Assembly (NCBI GenBank): GCA_009602725.1
Contig: WELB01000049.1
Coordinates: 261,327-325,326 of the forward strand
Source of the DNA: Spirogloea muscicola
Taxonomy: Eukaryota; Streptophyta; Zygnematophyceae; Spirogloeales; Spirogloeaceae
Length of the DNA: 64,000 bases
Direction: 5' to 3'
The notes under the pieces were generated by a model. The model saw only the letters and a list, made by a program, of their open reading frames with translations, was not told the DNA's origin and did not search any database. Both the position numbers and the translations under genes were made by a program. Shown here one piece after another: positions 1 through 12,527 of the stretch (the first letter of the stretch is position 1; every line of letters begins with the position of its first letter).

Positions 1-92
1 CTCTCCCTCTCCCTCTCCCTCTCCCTCTCCCTCTCTCTCTCCCTCTGCCTCTCCCTCTCCCTCTCTCCCTCTCTCTCTCTGTCGCCACCTCC
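1..92. repeat. CTCCCT microsatellite
   Basis: Near-perfect CTCCCT/CTCT simple repeat opening the window. It passes into a pyrimidine-rich stretch that runs to about 340 and looks like the end of an intron ahead of the first TMEM135-like exon. Confidence 0.9.
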
Positions 93-341
93 TCTCTCCC
101 TTCTCTCTTCCCCCCCGCCACCCACCTCCCCTCCCCCCCACCCCGCGACCCCCTTTTGTATCAATGCTACTCCTACTTTACCCCACTTCTCTCCCATGTA
201 CTCCTTGTGCCCTCTCCCTCTTTCGACCCTCCTCGCTTGCACCACTCCCTGCTCTGCTCTCTTTCTCGTGCTCTCTTTCTCGTGCTTGTTTTTCCTCAGC
301 TTACTCCAGACTGATACCGTAATTGTTTTGCATGCTGCAGA

Positions 342-2896
342 TACGCGTGGATCCAGCAGCCCCACAGCCTGCCGCCGTCGTACATCGCCTTCCTGAACAA
401 GCACGGCGGCAAGGATGTGCGGCTGATCGCTGCAGTGAGCGACGTCGCTGCGCCGCAGCGGCCCATCCCGGGCCCCGTGCTGGCCGCCGCCGAGGTGGCC
501 ATCCGCGAGCGCGGGCGCTGCAGCAACGCCGCCGTGACGCTCGACCCCGCCATGGCCATTCCCTGCGAGGTCTGTCTCAATCTAGCACCTGCCCTACAAT
601 TGAACCCTGTCTCTGGAACTTCACAAGAGCTGGACCTCAGACGATTTGCCAATAATCCGCAGAGTATACTCTCAGAGACTGTACAGCAGATACCAACATT
701 ATCCGTAAAGAGATAGTCCCAAAAGAAATGCAGGACATCAAGGTGACAGAATTCGAACCTGTGGCCTTCTGTAATCAAAACAGATGATCCTTCACTTTGA
801 GCACTAGTTTAGGCAAGCCCCTAAATCAGGTAGGTGGTTAGCTTCCCCCCCACATTAGCAACCTTGACCTTGAATCACACATCGTCCTAACTGCCCAATC
901 TGACCTTAATTCTCCATATGTTTCTTGGAACTTGACACTGTCCTTGACCTCTCCCTCACTCCTTAGTAGCTATCTCCCTCAAAACCAGCCCAATTAATGT
1001 GACCCTCAAGTCACTTAGTGGGCTTGCGGACTATAGTAACCCGTAGCAGCTGGGCTCCCTGCCTCCGTGGTTTGTGGTTGCAGCTGCTGCATGCGGGGCA
1101 GCGCTGCGGGCCCCACTTCCTGGCGTTCCTGTGGCCCGCCTTCTGGCGCGCAATCCCTGTGTACCTGCCTGTGTACCTGATACCTGCGCTCCTCGTGCAC
1201 CGCCGTGCTGTCCTCTATCGGTCAGCGCGCCTGCCTGCTGCACCCCTTGACAAACTGATGGACTGATAAGCGGCTGCCTGCCTTACTGAGAGACCCACTG
1301 ACTGACCGACTGAATCAATTGAGCAATTGACTAACTGCCTGACTGGCAGACTGCCCTACGAATTGGCCATTGAGGTACTGCGTGTCATTCAGAGGACCTC
1401 AATCATCGGTCCTTAGAAAGAGTTATTAGCAGACCTGGACTGCATGTGAGCGGCCGTGCTTCTTGCGCCAAATCTTGGCTCGCAGATTTATGCTAACTAT
1501 GAAGCAAACTCCACCACTCAATGCTTCCACATCGTGCAGGCCGCTGCCGATCCTATCCAAGGTCGTCTTCGGTGCGGCTCGCTCCAGCTTCTTCCTCGGC
1601 ACCTTCTGCGCGTCAGCCTGGTTTGACTCCTGGACATCTTCGCATTTGAAGTTGCATACTGCAAGCCACGAGGCATCAGATTATTGTGGAGGCGGGACAG
1701 TGTCTACTAGCCAGCCAAGCAATCTACCTGTCCTTGGCCGCTACTTGGAGCCAGTGGACCTTGAGCGCAGCATGCAAGGAAGTTACGCTGATGCAGCAGA
1801 TGCTGTGCAGCCCAACTCGTCCTGGTCAGCACACGCCTTCGACTTTGACTGACTGCAAGCTCCACTGCTCTGCATCTGCCATCATAATGTGCAGGCTGTG
1901 GACGTGCGTAGTGCACCAGATCAGTGGAAGGTGCAACGGCCCCCTCCTGGCGCTAGGCACGGTTAGGCAGCCTGATCCCTCTCTCTCCAGCTACTTGATG
2001 TGAATCTCGTTGGGGGCTTGATGTTTTTGTTCCTATCTTTACTTCTGGGCTTTACCAGTGATTGAGCCTTTAAAAGCAACAAGCTCTTTGGGCTCAGCTT
2101 TGGCTGCAGTCCAGTATGCACTGTATTGCCTCCTTCTGCAGACTTCCATATTTCCGCCTTGATTGTTTATTGTTGGACTGCTTAGAGCAGACAGAGCGCA
2201 ATTCTTATTTGTGCTAGCCAGGTAGCTTTGGTACGACTACGTCACTACAAATATGAGACTGCTGAGGGTACCTACATGGAGATTCTTGAGGGTACCTACA
2301 GCTTAGCCTAAGCGGTATAGTCAACCAGTTGCTGACAGTTGCTAAGCCTGCCATGGACTGTAAATGCTGCCGGCCTTGCCAACTTAAAGGCATTGTGTTC
2401 TGCCACTGTGTAGTTCCCGGCAGGCCTGGCGGTAGTGCTGGAGAAGAAAACGCGGCGCATGGAGCTGGCGCTTTACTGTCTCTCTCGAGCCGCTGAGAGC
2501 TTCGCCATCTGCGCAGCAGACTGGCCGTGGCTCCGTGGCTGGCTGGGCGGCAGCAAAGCCCCCTTACCGCGCGCAGACATTGCGCTCTTCTGCGCTGCGA
2601 CAGCGGTGATCATGCACTGCTACGCAGTCGAGCGCGACGTCTTCCGCTCCAAGTACCTCAACGTTCTGGACTGGGTGTTTGGTGTGCCAGGCCTGCTCGA
2701 CGGCGTGGCATATGCCTCTGGCATACACTCTGAGGGCGTTGCTATGCCCATGAAACGAATTCTGTCCTTCACCGCTGTCACATACGGACCGCCGCAGCTC
2801 TTGCCACTGGATCCCCTGGATGATGGTTTTGGTGACCGGCAGTGGCCGCTTCGGTCGCTCGGCCCAGCTGCCAAAGGTGAAGCAGAAGACCTTTGA
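342..2896 (+). CDS. TMEM135-like multi-pass membrane protein (5' partial)
   Basis: Five exons join in phase: 342-569, 1084-1220, 1540-1620, 1895-1961 and 2414-2896 (stop). The first begins at an intron acceptor, so N-terminal exons lie upstream. Landmarks: a Cys/His-containing segment with a hydrophobic LPVYLIPALLV stretch, then ARSSFFLGTFCASAW, then GLAVVLEKKTRRMELALY, then the C-terminal AVIMHCYAVERDVFRSKYLN block. These follow the order of the Cys-rich N-terminal domain and the C-terminal part of TMEM135, a peroxisome/mitochondria-associated protein with a Tim17-like region. The last about 60 residues after VLDWVFGVPG are not recognisably conserved and could hide another intron. The family call is firm. 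Cellular role is known for animal TMEM135 and only inferred here. Confidence 0.8.
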
Positions 2897-3635
2897 GCAA
2901 GAGCCTCCCTCTGGCAATGCAGCTGCAGGCGACTCCTGCGGCTCGCAGCGGCGCAAAGTGCTTGACAAGTTCTTGGTGCATCGGCACTTCCCTTGTGAGC
3001 TGGGCAAGCTCATCATACCACACGCTCAGAATGAATTGGTGGATCAGCTTGGCCTTCAGCATGCGGGCATCCAGATGATGTCTTGCATCTGCATGTACCA
3101 GTTCCTTTCTCTTATATCACCATATTGTCACAATAATTTACCCCCCTTCCACCCATCTTAATGACTTCAATGCTACGGCAACACTCCTCCTTTCAGCGAC
3201 ATGCCTGAGCCCCTGTTGCTTGCTATCAGTACTATCAGCTATTAGTACTTAACGTACACCATGGAAATTTCCTGACGTCCAGCTCAACTGTTTCGCCGAA
3301 GGTAGATTTCTTACAAGAGACACCCCAATCTAAGACAGCCAAGTCAACTGAATATGCCACCTGTAATACAAACGTGTAATACTGTAAGAGTCTTGCCATG
3401 ATAGAGCAGGCACAGCTTGCGCTGTCAGACTATGCTACTTGGACTATGCAGACTCCGCACAGCCTGCGCCAACAAAAGCTAGTGAGGGATTAATAAGTGG
3501 GCGAGTTGATGAGGCCACAAGGGCCCTGCTGTGCTCGAGAATGGACTCACCCGATTGCACGGCGAACAAGTATGCACTGGACATCATACATCAAGAACTT
3601 TGGCCCGCCAGCTAGAAGGGCTTCCTCAGAGTACC
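2897..3635. other. Spacer between convergent genes
   Basis: AT-richer, no supported reading frame, repeat or RNA. It lies between the stop of the TMEM135-like gene and the stop of the minus-strand RING gene, so it should hold both 3' UTRs. Confidence 0.5.
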
Positions 3636-6600
3636 TTATCTAATAGAATGTCTCAAGCCAACGGCGGCACTCTTGTGCTCCAAGGCCCTAAGCAGCCTTT
3701 CCCTCAAGCTCTCCTCCAGAGCCCGCTTTCTCTCCTCATCGGCCGCCCTTAGGCTACTCTGCATACCTCCTAGACTTGACTGACCTTGTCTGAAGTCGTT
3801 GCAAGACGTAGCAACTTCACAGACATTGTCTGTGCAGCAGAACGAAGCTGACATCTGGTCAACTGGCTCACACTCCCTCCTATCATCTACGACTATTCCA
3901 TCTGCTTCTGACCAATTGCCTGCCTGCCCCAAGGAGCACAATCCTGTTGACTGCCTTCTTACACCAGTTGCCCCACTGACCATCTGCTGAGGTACCGCGC
4001 TATCAGTACCGTTCCAAGAGGCGAAATCAGCATGGTTGTGAGAAGAGCAACACCCAGCAGCTTGCTCTCGCGCACGGTCTGGCCCTTGCCCTCCTACTGC
4101 GCTATCAGTATTGTTCCGAGAGGCGACGTCAGCATGGTTCTGGGAAGAGCAACACCCAGCAGCTTGCTTCCACGCACGGTCTGGCCCTTGCCCTCCGACC
4201 AGCAAGTATTGCTGCGCGCCTGTCTGCAAGGGTGTGTCATTGCGGTCCTGGTACTGCACGAGCATGTCATATGCGTCCATAGCGTACGGGCTGAGAGCAA
4301 AGCACCTGCACAAGTGGGACCGCACAGTTAACTGGGTGGGCCACATCCTCGTGTTTATGACTTCAGTAAAGAACAGACGCAGCAAGCAGCAGTTCGAGTG
4401 ATCATCTTCAGCACCACTCTCTTGAACATGTGGACAGGACACCGGCCTTCGGATGCTCTGTCCATGGACAATATGCACACCCAATAAACAAAGCTACTGC
4501 AAGCTGTCAGTCGACACGTTGGCAAATGCTGAGCCTGAGATGAAAGATGAAATTGTCGTAGCTATCTGTACCTCAGTTCGTGCCAAAAGTGAAGGGCTCT
4601 GCTACCCAAAAATGGCGTCAGCTGTTGAGCTGCTTCCTGGGCTGCTGCTACATCCTTGTCAAGCTGGCCATCCTGGTGTGCTTGGCATGAGAAGGACCTG
4701 CTCCCTAATCGTTTCTCCAAATGTGACGTCCAAATGCCGAGCACAAAGTGCACAAGGAGGGATACATCTGAGTCTCTCAACAGAGCCTGCACAGTTAAGC
4801 GAGTAACGAGGTCAGTACCTTAATGAGGTACAATAAAGCAGCGCCCAAGATGAAGACCTAATTCGTATGGTACACTGAAGGTATGCTTGCCAGTGACATG
4901 TTGGTTTCTGTGTTGATTCTAGCTTTATCAAGGAGCACAGAAGACATCTCTACTTCCGAGAACCTTAGAGGCAAAGCTTGATGCAAGAGCAATCCTGAGG
5001 ATAGGTGAAACAGGAATGACCTTCAGCTCCCGGGCCACCCAAGGCTCTAACTGCCTCATCATGCGCCTCCTTGTTGCCTCATCACAAGCCAACCTCTGCT
5101 CTCCAAAAACAAAGTGCACTTGATTACAGCGAGCTATCACAGAGGTAATATGGTGCGCTGGCACCTGCGTGCAGTATGAAGGGACAACAGCTAGCTGTAT
5201 GCATTACCTGCCAGTTCACTTCCTGGTTTCCACCTAACTTGATTGCATGAAGACCCAACCTGTAGATGCTGTTCCAATATACGGAGCAAAGGCAACATTA
5301 GAAATATGCAAGCCCAGAGTCACTTTGCGTGTCCACAGCCACTTGACAAAGTTCCTGCTCCACAAGGCCTAGGTCAGCACTTTGCCTGAATTGAGCAACC
5401 AGCCTTGCCAGGTCTCTCATTATAGTTGAGCTGGTGCAGAAGCGCACCTTGCACGCCAACCCAGGGCATCACGTCCTTGCTGAGAGCCGTGCTGCAGTGA
5501 CTCCATCGGTAAGCTTGAACCTTGCAATGCATATGGAGGGAAAGTCCTCTGCACAGGTAGCGGGCGTGTGCAATCCAAGTGCTGAGATCTGCCTGCCTCT
5601 GAGCGCAGCGTACGTTGGAGCCTGAAGTAGTAAGGACTAGGCCTTGTGGTTGTCTCACTCCTGCCACCACCAGTGCTTCAGACCACTATCACCCATGAGC
5701 CAAGTAGCTCCGGAAGTAGAGGAAATTGTACTCAACGAGTGCACCACTTTCGCCAAGGACAAGGCAGACACTCCTTCTTTACAAGACCAATTCCCTTGTT
5801 GCTAGGCAAGCTCCAATCCTGGTTGACTGTAATACGAGGCGTGAGCAACAGCCAGCATACCCTCTTCTCGCGGGACCAGCACGCCCGCACCTCTCCTGAC
5901 GCTGCCTATCCAGCTGATCCCGGCTGTGCCGAAGCCAGCCGGGCTCCCGAGCGCCCCCATCCCGAACAAGGTCCAGCCAATGACCTGCCGCTTCCTTCTC
6001 CTTGCTCTCAACTGGGAGCAGGGGCAGTACTTTCTCGTCATACGAACCATCCCCGCGGATGTTGTAGTACCAACCAACATACTCCGCTTTGCAGAGTGGA
6101 CAGAGGCGCCGCACTTTGCTCCACTGCACAGAAAGGCAGCAGGAGACGCAATTGGTCGTTCTCAAATTGCTCAAGAACACCTCCAAAGTGCACTCAGAAT
6201 CTGCAGTCCTGTATGAATGATCTTGCCAATGACTCTGCGTCCGTAACGCACAACGAACTTGGTGAAACTTGAGATTCACTGCAAGTTAGCAGAAACTATG
6301 GCCACAGTCAACCTCAACAGCAGGCCTGTATGACAGCAGTACCCACTCTCAGATTCTCGAGGAGTATGGCAGAATAATTGCAGTCTGGTTGAGGAGCTGC
6401 AGCATCGCATTTGCAGCCAACCAGACCTGATCGATGCAGCTCACGCAGTAGCTGTGCATGCACCAGCAGAGGACCGCTTTATTGGCATCCTCCAGGTCCG
6501 CTAGGCAGATGGGGCAGGCAGGGTGGTCCGTCTCCGCCGCTATCGTCGCCACAGTGGACGTCGCCGTCGCCACCACCGTCGCCGCCCCAGATTTTCCGTC

Positions 6601-6831
6601 GGCATCCGCGGACGTCGGGGTTGGCCGGCGGGCCTCTATGCCGCTGCAATGCGCCATGGAGGCCGCACGAGCTTTGCCACTACAGCGGCTGCCGCCGCTG
6701 CTGCCGCCGCTGTCGCCGCTGCCGCCGCCCTCGCGGCCGTCCGGTACGCCTGCCCACACGCCAAGGCTGGGCAGCCACACCTGCGCGCGCGCCGCCCCCG
6801 GCGGCGGCGGCGACGGCGACGGCAGCGGCAT
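3636..6831 (-). CDS. Topors-like RING-finger E3 ubiquitin ligase
   Basis: Minus-strand gene. Clear exons: 6831-6427 (start; Ser/Gly-rich leader, then CPICLADL...CMHSYCVSCIDQ), 6123-5861 (WSKVRRLCPLCKAEYVGWYY), about 5170-5021 (RRRMMRQLEPWVARELK), 4786-4572 (ALLRDSDVSLLVHFVL...FWHELR) and 4305-3636 (CFALSPYAMDAYDMLVQYQ, then tail). One or two exons between 5860 and 5170 are not resolved. Joining the first two gives a complete C3HC4 RING (CPIC, CMH, C-x2-C, CPLC). The WVxRELxALL and HFWHELRCFALSP blocks are the helical region of plant RING proteins related to Topors, so ubiquitin-ligase activity is expected. The last exon carries a 34-residue tandem duplication and ends in a charged helix (EERKRALEESLRERLL). 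It shares its 5' flank with the divergent SLC35F5-like gene. Confidence 0.8.
3993..4196. repeat. 102-bp tandem duplication inside the RING gene's last exon
   Basis: Two adjacent units (3993-4094 and 4095-4196), about 90% alike by eye, in frame on the minus strand. Each encodes 34 residues with GGQGPDRA, QAAGCCSS and NHAD. Because the unit is a multiple of three, the reading frame is kept. Confidence 0.85.
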
Positions 6832-7433
6832 GTGATCGTGTCCAGTCTCTTCTAGCAGTGAGCTGCCATATTCCTATCATGGCAGCTGGCGCTGAGCCCG
6901 GGTAGACAGATCCTACACATCACAGAGTCTTCCAGGACACCAACCTGCCCCCAGCCCACGGTCGGCGATGCTGGGGTCTGCTGATCAGCGATTATTCCAC
7001 GGGGCCAACAGCCGGAGGCGGAGTCCAGTGCCAGATCCGAGCGCCGCCCGACATCGGCGCGGCAGGGCGGCGCCACATTTCGCTCGCTGCGGGGAACAGC
7101 ATTATATGGCGTGCGCGCTGGAAAATATTGGCCGACGGAACTTCGCCGGCGGGTTGTCGGGCGCCTGCCCGGCAGCGGCGGACGACCGCCCGCTGGGGGG
7201 AAGTCCTGTGCACTTTTTGGCGGCGAGGCCCGCGGCCGCAGATCCGGGGGCTCTGGTGGAATTGCCCCCTTCTTTTAATCCTCTGGTAACAGCCACGGTC
7301 TCATCGGCGCTTGATCACGAGCGCTGGGATACGAACGCGGAAATCGGCTTGCCCAGACCACACCTAGCCCCGCCCGGCAGTCCAACTGCCTCGAGGAAAC
7401 GGCCGCGGTAAGTCTTCCCGCCCTTGTCAGGGT

Positions 7434-7469
<36 letters not shown>

Positions 7470-7514
7470 CGGCCGCGGCGGCGGGCGGCTACGGCGGCGG
7501 CGGCCGCGACGTCG
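6832..7514. promoter_or_regulatory. Divergent intergenic region, probable bidirectional promoter
   Basis: 683 bp of GC-rich DNA between two start codons that face away from each other (RING gene on minus, SLC35F5-like on plus). It includes a CGG-type triplet repeat at about 7436-7478. No TATA box or specific factor site was identified. The promoter role follows only from gene arrangement. Confidence 0.45.
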
Positions 7515-10455
7515 ATGGAAGCAGGCTCCTGGAAGTACCGAGGCGGCCTCGTGCTCATCGCATGCGTCGTGCTCATCTGGGTTGCGTCTGCTGAGGTCAC
7601 GCAGGTCTGCCCCCGCAGCATCCTTGCACTCGCGCCTGGCGGGTATGTAAAAATATAGATCTCCGTCTGTGGCTGCCACGGCTTCGGCTCGGGCTGTGGT
7701 CTCGTAGTAGAAGTGAGTGCACTACTTGGCCGATCGAGAATCATCACAAACAGCCATTGTGCTGCTGATAGGGAAAACCAGGGTTGCATTTGCCCACATC
7801 TGGAGTCGAGTGATTCCTGCATGGTTGTCTTGATCATCGCTGCACCATTCGGTAGTCATGTGCATTGGCTAGATGCTAGAGTGCAGCAGATGACACATCA
7901 TCTTCGACGTTTGAGAAGATTGGTTGGTGGAGTCTTGCTTGTACTATTGTGATTGACTTGTCCCATGGATCTGAGCGTGGTTGTAGTGGGCACGTAAGCA
8001 CATCCTGTTTGCTGATTGTCTTGCACCCGTGATGTGAGGAGCTCTTTTCAGGCCTACATGTGATTGTAGGATACACTGTGGAGCATCAGTGCCTGACACC
8101 AATCTTCTGCTGAAAGTTGGAACATCATGCTTCACTGCAGGAGATTTACACAAAGTACGACCATCCCTTCATCATTACATGGCTGGGAGCCTCCTTGCTG
8201 GCTATCTATCTACCCGTCAATCTGCTGAAAAACCTGCTGAAAGCACTGCTGCAGCCAAAGGGCACGCTGACGGCCAAGGGAAGCGTTCCTGACTTCACAG
8301 TCAGCCTTCCACCTCGAAAGGACATAAGTCTAGTGGAGAAATCTCCGCGCAAATCAAACGGTTTTGAGCTCCAGGGTGGTCCTGCGAACTTCAATGATGA
8401 GGAGGAAGCACACGGCCTCTTGTCTAGGACATTTGACGGTATAGAGGCTCCTCGCAACGTGGAAGCTCTTACCAAGTGGCAGGTGTTCAAGATATCTGCT
8501 GTCCTGGCACCGTTGTGGCTTGTGACAGAGGTAATTGCTGCTTCCTACTGTCTGCTTTGCCAAGATCCGCCACTGTAACTATGTTACACTGCAAACGGCA
8601 TGGTACAGATCCTCACTGCTGTGATCTTGTGCTTCAGCGCCACTTGAGGTGAGATCTGTCCTGCTTGAGGAAGCGAGGGGTTCATCTCCTCTGAGCAGAA
8701 GCATGGGTGCATGCTCGTTGACATGGCACATGACTTGTCTGTTGCAGTATCTTTCCAACAGCTCTCTGTCGTTGACAAGTGTGGCCAGCACAACAATTCT
8801 TTCATCTACGTCTGGCCTCTTCACGCTGCTCTTTGGGGCCATCTTGGGGACTGAGACTCTCACTTTGTCCAAGATTTTAGCAACTATCATCACCATTGCA
8901 GGAGTGGTGATGACAGAGGTAGGGAAGACAAACAAGTTGATATTAGATCGAGCGGCGGCAGGAGCTGCAATAGCTACCAGGTGAGTTGCTACCTTCGTCT
9001 CTAGCTATTTCATATATTGTTTCAAAGAGATGGTATCAACACCTAGCAGGAGGTTCCTAGTGCTCTTACGTATGAGTTGCAACAGATCTGGCTCGCACAG
9101 ATTGAAAAAATAGGACTTTGTGAGCTTCGAATGGTTGACATTAGTCAAAGCTTGTAGGATTGCTCTGGAGTGCATCCATGTGACTTGGCACATTGATTGC
9201 TGTGATAGCAGCTGTTGTGGCGTCCGCTGAGAAGCTGCAGGGTTCCTTCACTGCTTAGCAATCTGATCGAACCCATACCAACCCGTCATGTGCGCAGTAC
9301 TCCAGAGCATTCACTTCTGGGAGATACGTTGGGTCTACTCTCAGCAGTCTCGTATGGCGTGTTCACAGGTGCTCATACGCAGATGAGCCTGCTGTCAAGC
9401 AATTTAGCCTGGGTTGCAGCTTCTGAATCTGCAGAAGGAGCACTGAGAATGCATCATTGCTGTTATACGTGTCCTTTCAGTTTTTCTCAAAAGGTTTGTG
9501 GGATCCGAGGAGGCAGTGGACATGCAGCAGGTCTTTGGCTTCATGGGATGCATTTCCATGGTCTGCCTAGGCTGGCTAGGTATGCTGTCTTGCTCCGTGC
9601 ACGCAGACCTTGTTTTATACATTGGACAGTTTGCCTCTTGGGTTTGCTCAATTCGGTATCTGTTCGTACTTAGGAACGGCACAGATCAACTGAGGTCAAA
9701 CGTATGTAGGGTTGTACAAATGTCTCCATTAAGCCTCTGCTTTCTCTTCAGATGAGGGGCACTTTGTCAGCTTCAATGTGATGTTTTAATTGTCGACATT
9801 ATATTTCGATAGTCGACATTTTGACTGTTTGCGCAGTCATTCCGTTGATTGGCCTGGGCTGGGAGCCCCCTTTAGCTCTTCCTAGATCACATGCACTCGA
9901 TGAAGATATCTTGGCGAATGGTTTAGTTGGAAGCGTTCTCTCTGATTACTTCTGGTACATGTCTTGTCGATGATATATATGGCCATATTGTGCATTGATA
10001 TTTGCATGGCGTCTTTCTTCAAGTCCTTATTTGAGGATCAGGATGTCGTCTCATGAAGATGGAGCTTTGATTTCGCTTTTGTGATTAAATTTGAGCAGGG
10101 CTCTATCTGTTGTCTGGACGACTCCACTGGTGGCTACGCTAGGGTTGTCTCTCACCATACCTCTAGCCATGACGGCTGACATCATTTTGCATGGAGCATC
10201 TTATTCATACGTATACATCCTCGGCTCAGCTCAGGTACACTATGCCCATCGGAGCATTGCATGCAGGTCATCACCAATGTAATTATTTGCCTCCTTCATT
10301 CTGCTAATATTTCCAGTTGCTGCTTGCAATGTCTACCAGCCATGTGTAGTCTTGACCTCTGTCATTGATGTTTGCAGGTCTTTGCAGGTTTTCTGATAGC
10401 GAATCTTAGTGATCAGTGCTCAATGAAGAGGCAGACCAAGCCAGCTGTGAGATAA
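7515..10455 (+). CDS. SLC35F5-like drug/metabolite-superfamily transporter
   Basis: Eight exons join in phase with GT-AG borders: 7515-7604, 8141-8530, 8748-8980, 9298-9368, 9481-9579, 9837-9954, 10099-10234 and 10378-10455. They give 404 residues. The start MEAGSWKYRGGLVLI runs straight into the first membrane segment. Conserved blocks in order: FIITWLGASLLAIYLP, a hydrophilic loop, SSTSGLFTLLFGAILGTE, GDTLGLLSAVSYGVF, EEAVDMQQVFGFMG, NGLVGSVLSDYFW, and TTPLVATLGLSLTIPLAM. These are the signature regions of the SLC35F5 (EamA-type, ten-helix) family of membrane transporters. The substrate cannot be read from the sequence. The protein is complete and shows no damage. Confidence 0.88.
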
Positions 10456-11984
10456 CAACAAGTGCTCCTCTCCCTCTTCATTGCGCCAGATTGCTCTAGT
10501 ACTCTCTCCGTAATAAGGTATTGCGTCATCCTTGACGTGAAAATAGGAGAGCATGCAGAGCCTTCTTGTGCCCCCGGGAAAGGGAGGTGGAGCAAGAAGC
10601 ATAGATATGTTTGCAGTAGGTCATGGCTTCTCAAGCAGTAGATGCATGCCTGGAGATTAGTCGTGCCTTGAACCTCCTCTAAGCTACCCTCTTTGAGGTT
10701 CTTTTATATCATGAAGTCCCTTGACAGAGTCTTTGCAGTGATTTGCGATTTACTGGCTCGCTGTGATGACTTCGTCAAGATCCCCCCGTGATCATGCTCT
10801 TGTTAAGGAGATGAGCAAAGTCCCGAACAACAGCAAAAACGCAAGGCCATGCATCGTCTATGTTCTGCAAGTGTTAGGAGCTTGGCGGCTATTGAGCCGC
10901 CACATTTGTGGCAAGGAGTGCATTGTATAGTCGTGCAAGACCAGGACAGTGTTGCCTCAGTAGCTATTCGCTAAAATGCATGAGCGCACGTTGCACCGTC
11001 GCCTACAGGTCAAAAAACTGAGACGAAGTCATACACGACTGTGCTCCTGAGCACATGCGACAGGACAATGTACACATGGCAAAGAGTGCTGATCTCTCTT
11101 TGTGCTCAGTGTCCACCCCAGAGAGGGTCACTCGTACTTCTACGCAGTGATTGCAGGTGCGGCCATGCAGCCAAGCTCCGCCTGGCATTGAGACATGACC
11201 GATGCAAGCGCAGAAGCAGGCATGCCAGGGGGCGGGTGTGGCGCACTGAGTGCCTGCAGCATGAGCAGTATCTGCTCCTTGTCGATGACTGCATGTCGTT
11301 GCTTATCCTGGGAGCTTCTTTCGCTTCATCTTAAGCAGAGAACAGCTTGTTTCGAGGTGCGCAAGACAGTCTGTTCACATACAAGACGGTGTCGGCCACA
11401 TGCAGAGGCAGAAAGCACGCTCCAGCCACCACACTCAGTGTGCAAATGCTCAGTAGAAAAAAGCGGCTGCTTGTCATCTCCCTGCCGCGAGACACCGGGC
11501 TTGTACATTCCTTTGGGCTGGCCTCTCGCAAGAAAGACACAGCCGTTGCCTTCACATTCCAAGAACTACTCTCTGTTTGTTGTTTGTTTGTGTTTGTTTC
11601 ACACAGAGGAGGGCGTCCTACACTCACCAACGTCTTGAGGCCGTCATTCAATTTAATCCCAGTCTCATTGGAAGTAAGCCCTTCCAAAGCAAAGGAGTGC
11701 ATTTTAAGTGATGGAGGCCCGTTGTACTTGGTGGCCAAGTACAATGGCAAGCTCATTGACAGCTGTACAACTGTCCCATATGGACGAGGCTGGTGTAAGG
11801 CAATGGGTGACAGGCCAGCCCGGAAAGAAATGACAAGGTCCGAAGGGGCCGAAGAGTCCCCTCCACAAACTTGCGTGTGTTGAAGAACTGGAAGGCCAGA
11901 GTGGCCAAGTACAAGGGCAAGCACATCTGATGACATACATTACCCACCGCAGAGTGGACCCGCTCAGTAACCACGAAACTCGCC
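10456..11984. other. Intergenic region with repeat debris
   Basis: No supported gene. A 178-codon open frame at 11347-11883 is not convincing because it overlaps pieces of the hairpin-bearing repeat (about 11495-11530 and 11800-11850) found in many other places here. Around 11897-11990 lies a segment (GGCCAAGTACAAGGGCAAG, then CTCAGTAACC) that recurs at 12271-12390 and in part at 40852 and 63960. Confidence 0.5.
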
Positions 11985-12395
11985 CTAGCTTTTGCGGTCC
12001 ACTTTGCGCGCAGGCCGCGCTCTGGCGGCGGCCTCCGGCTTCCGTCAGGGCGACGTCTTTCCGCCTGCTAGCTACTCAGATTGACTCAGATTTGCATCTA
12101 CTGACGAGAGGTTACTGAGAGTTCAGTTCGCTTACTGCTGTCTCAGTCCTTAGCACTCCGACTCCTTCAGACCTTGTCCATTCTTTTGGGCTGGCCTCTC
12201 CCAGCCACCAGTTACTCTGGCCGCGCTTGCATCTGAAACTCTCGTAAAATGAATAAAACGAAGGTCAACTTGGCCAAGTACAAAGAAGAAGTGCTCGCCC
12301 ATAGAGAAGAGGGGCTGGCAAAGCCAGCACAAAGGCAAGCACATCTGATGACAAACATTACCGACTGCGAAATCGACTCGCTCAGTAACCTAACC
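11897..12395. repeat. Pair of direct repeats flanking the LINE tail
   Basis: Segment 11897-11975 (AGCACATCTGATGACATACA, then a CGCTCAGTAACC end) is closely matched at 12330-12395. The two copies lie on either side of the LINE fragment at 11985-12250. Parts recur at 40852-40895 and at the right edge of the window, so this is a dispersed repeat and not a target-site duplication. Confidence 0.6.
11985..12250 (+). mobile_element. LINE 3' end fragment (RLE-type family)
   Basis: The plus strand encodes the tail shared by the 39-45 kb LINE copies (GRAL...SGFRQGD-type, ending LLTRGY and a stop at about 12118). A 3' UTR follows, with a GGGCTGG...CCAGCC hairpin near 12188-12208. The copy is 5' truncated, as is usual for LINEs. 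Confidence 0.65.
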
Positions 12396-12527
12396 ACTGG
12401 GTTGACACACAAAGGTCAACGCATTGCCAGGGCGTTGGACAGGACAGCTCGTGGGTGCCCACCGGAAGCCTTTGGCGGGGACCCGCAGATACGAACTTGC
12501 CGCGGGCGCGCGGCAGTTGCGGCGGCC

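Noticed and set aside
9773-9836. Short inverted motif TTGTCGACATT/AGTCGACATTTT in an SLC35F5-like intron
   Set aside because: The repeated GTCGACATT is too short to call a repeat element and matches nothing else seen here.
11347-11883. 178-codon plus-strand frame
   Set aside because: It overlaps dispersed hairpin-repeat pieces, has no recognisable domain and no splice context.
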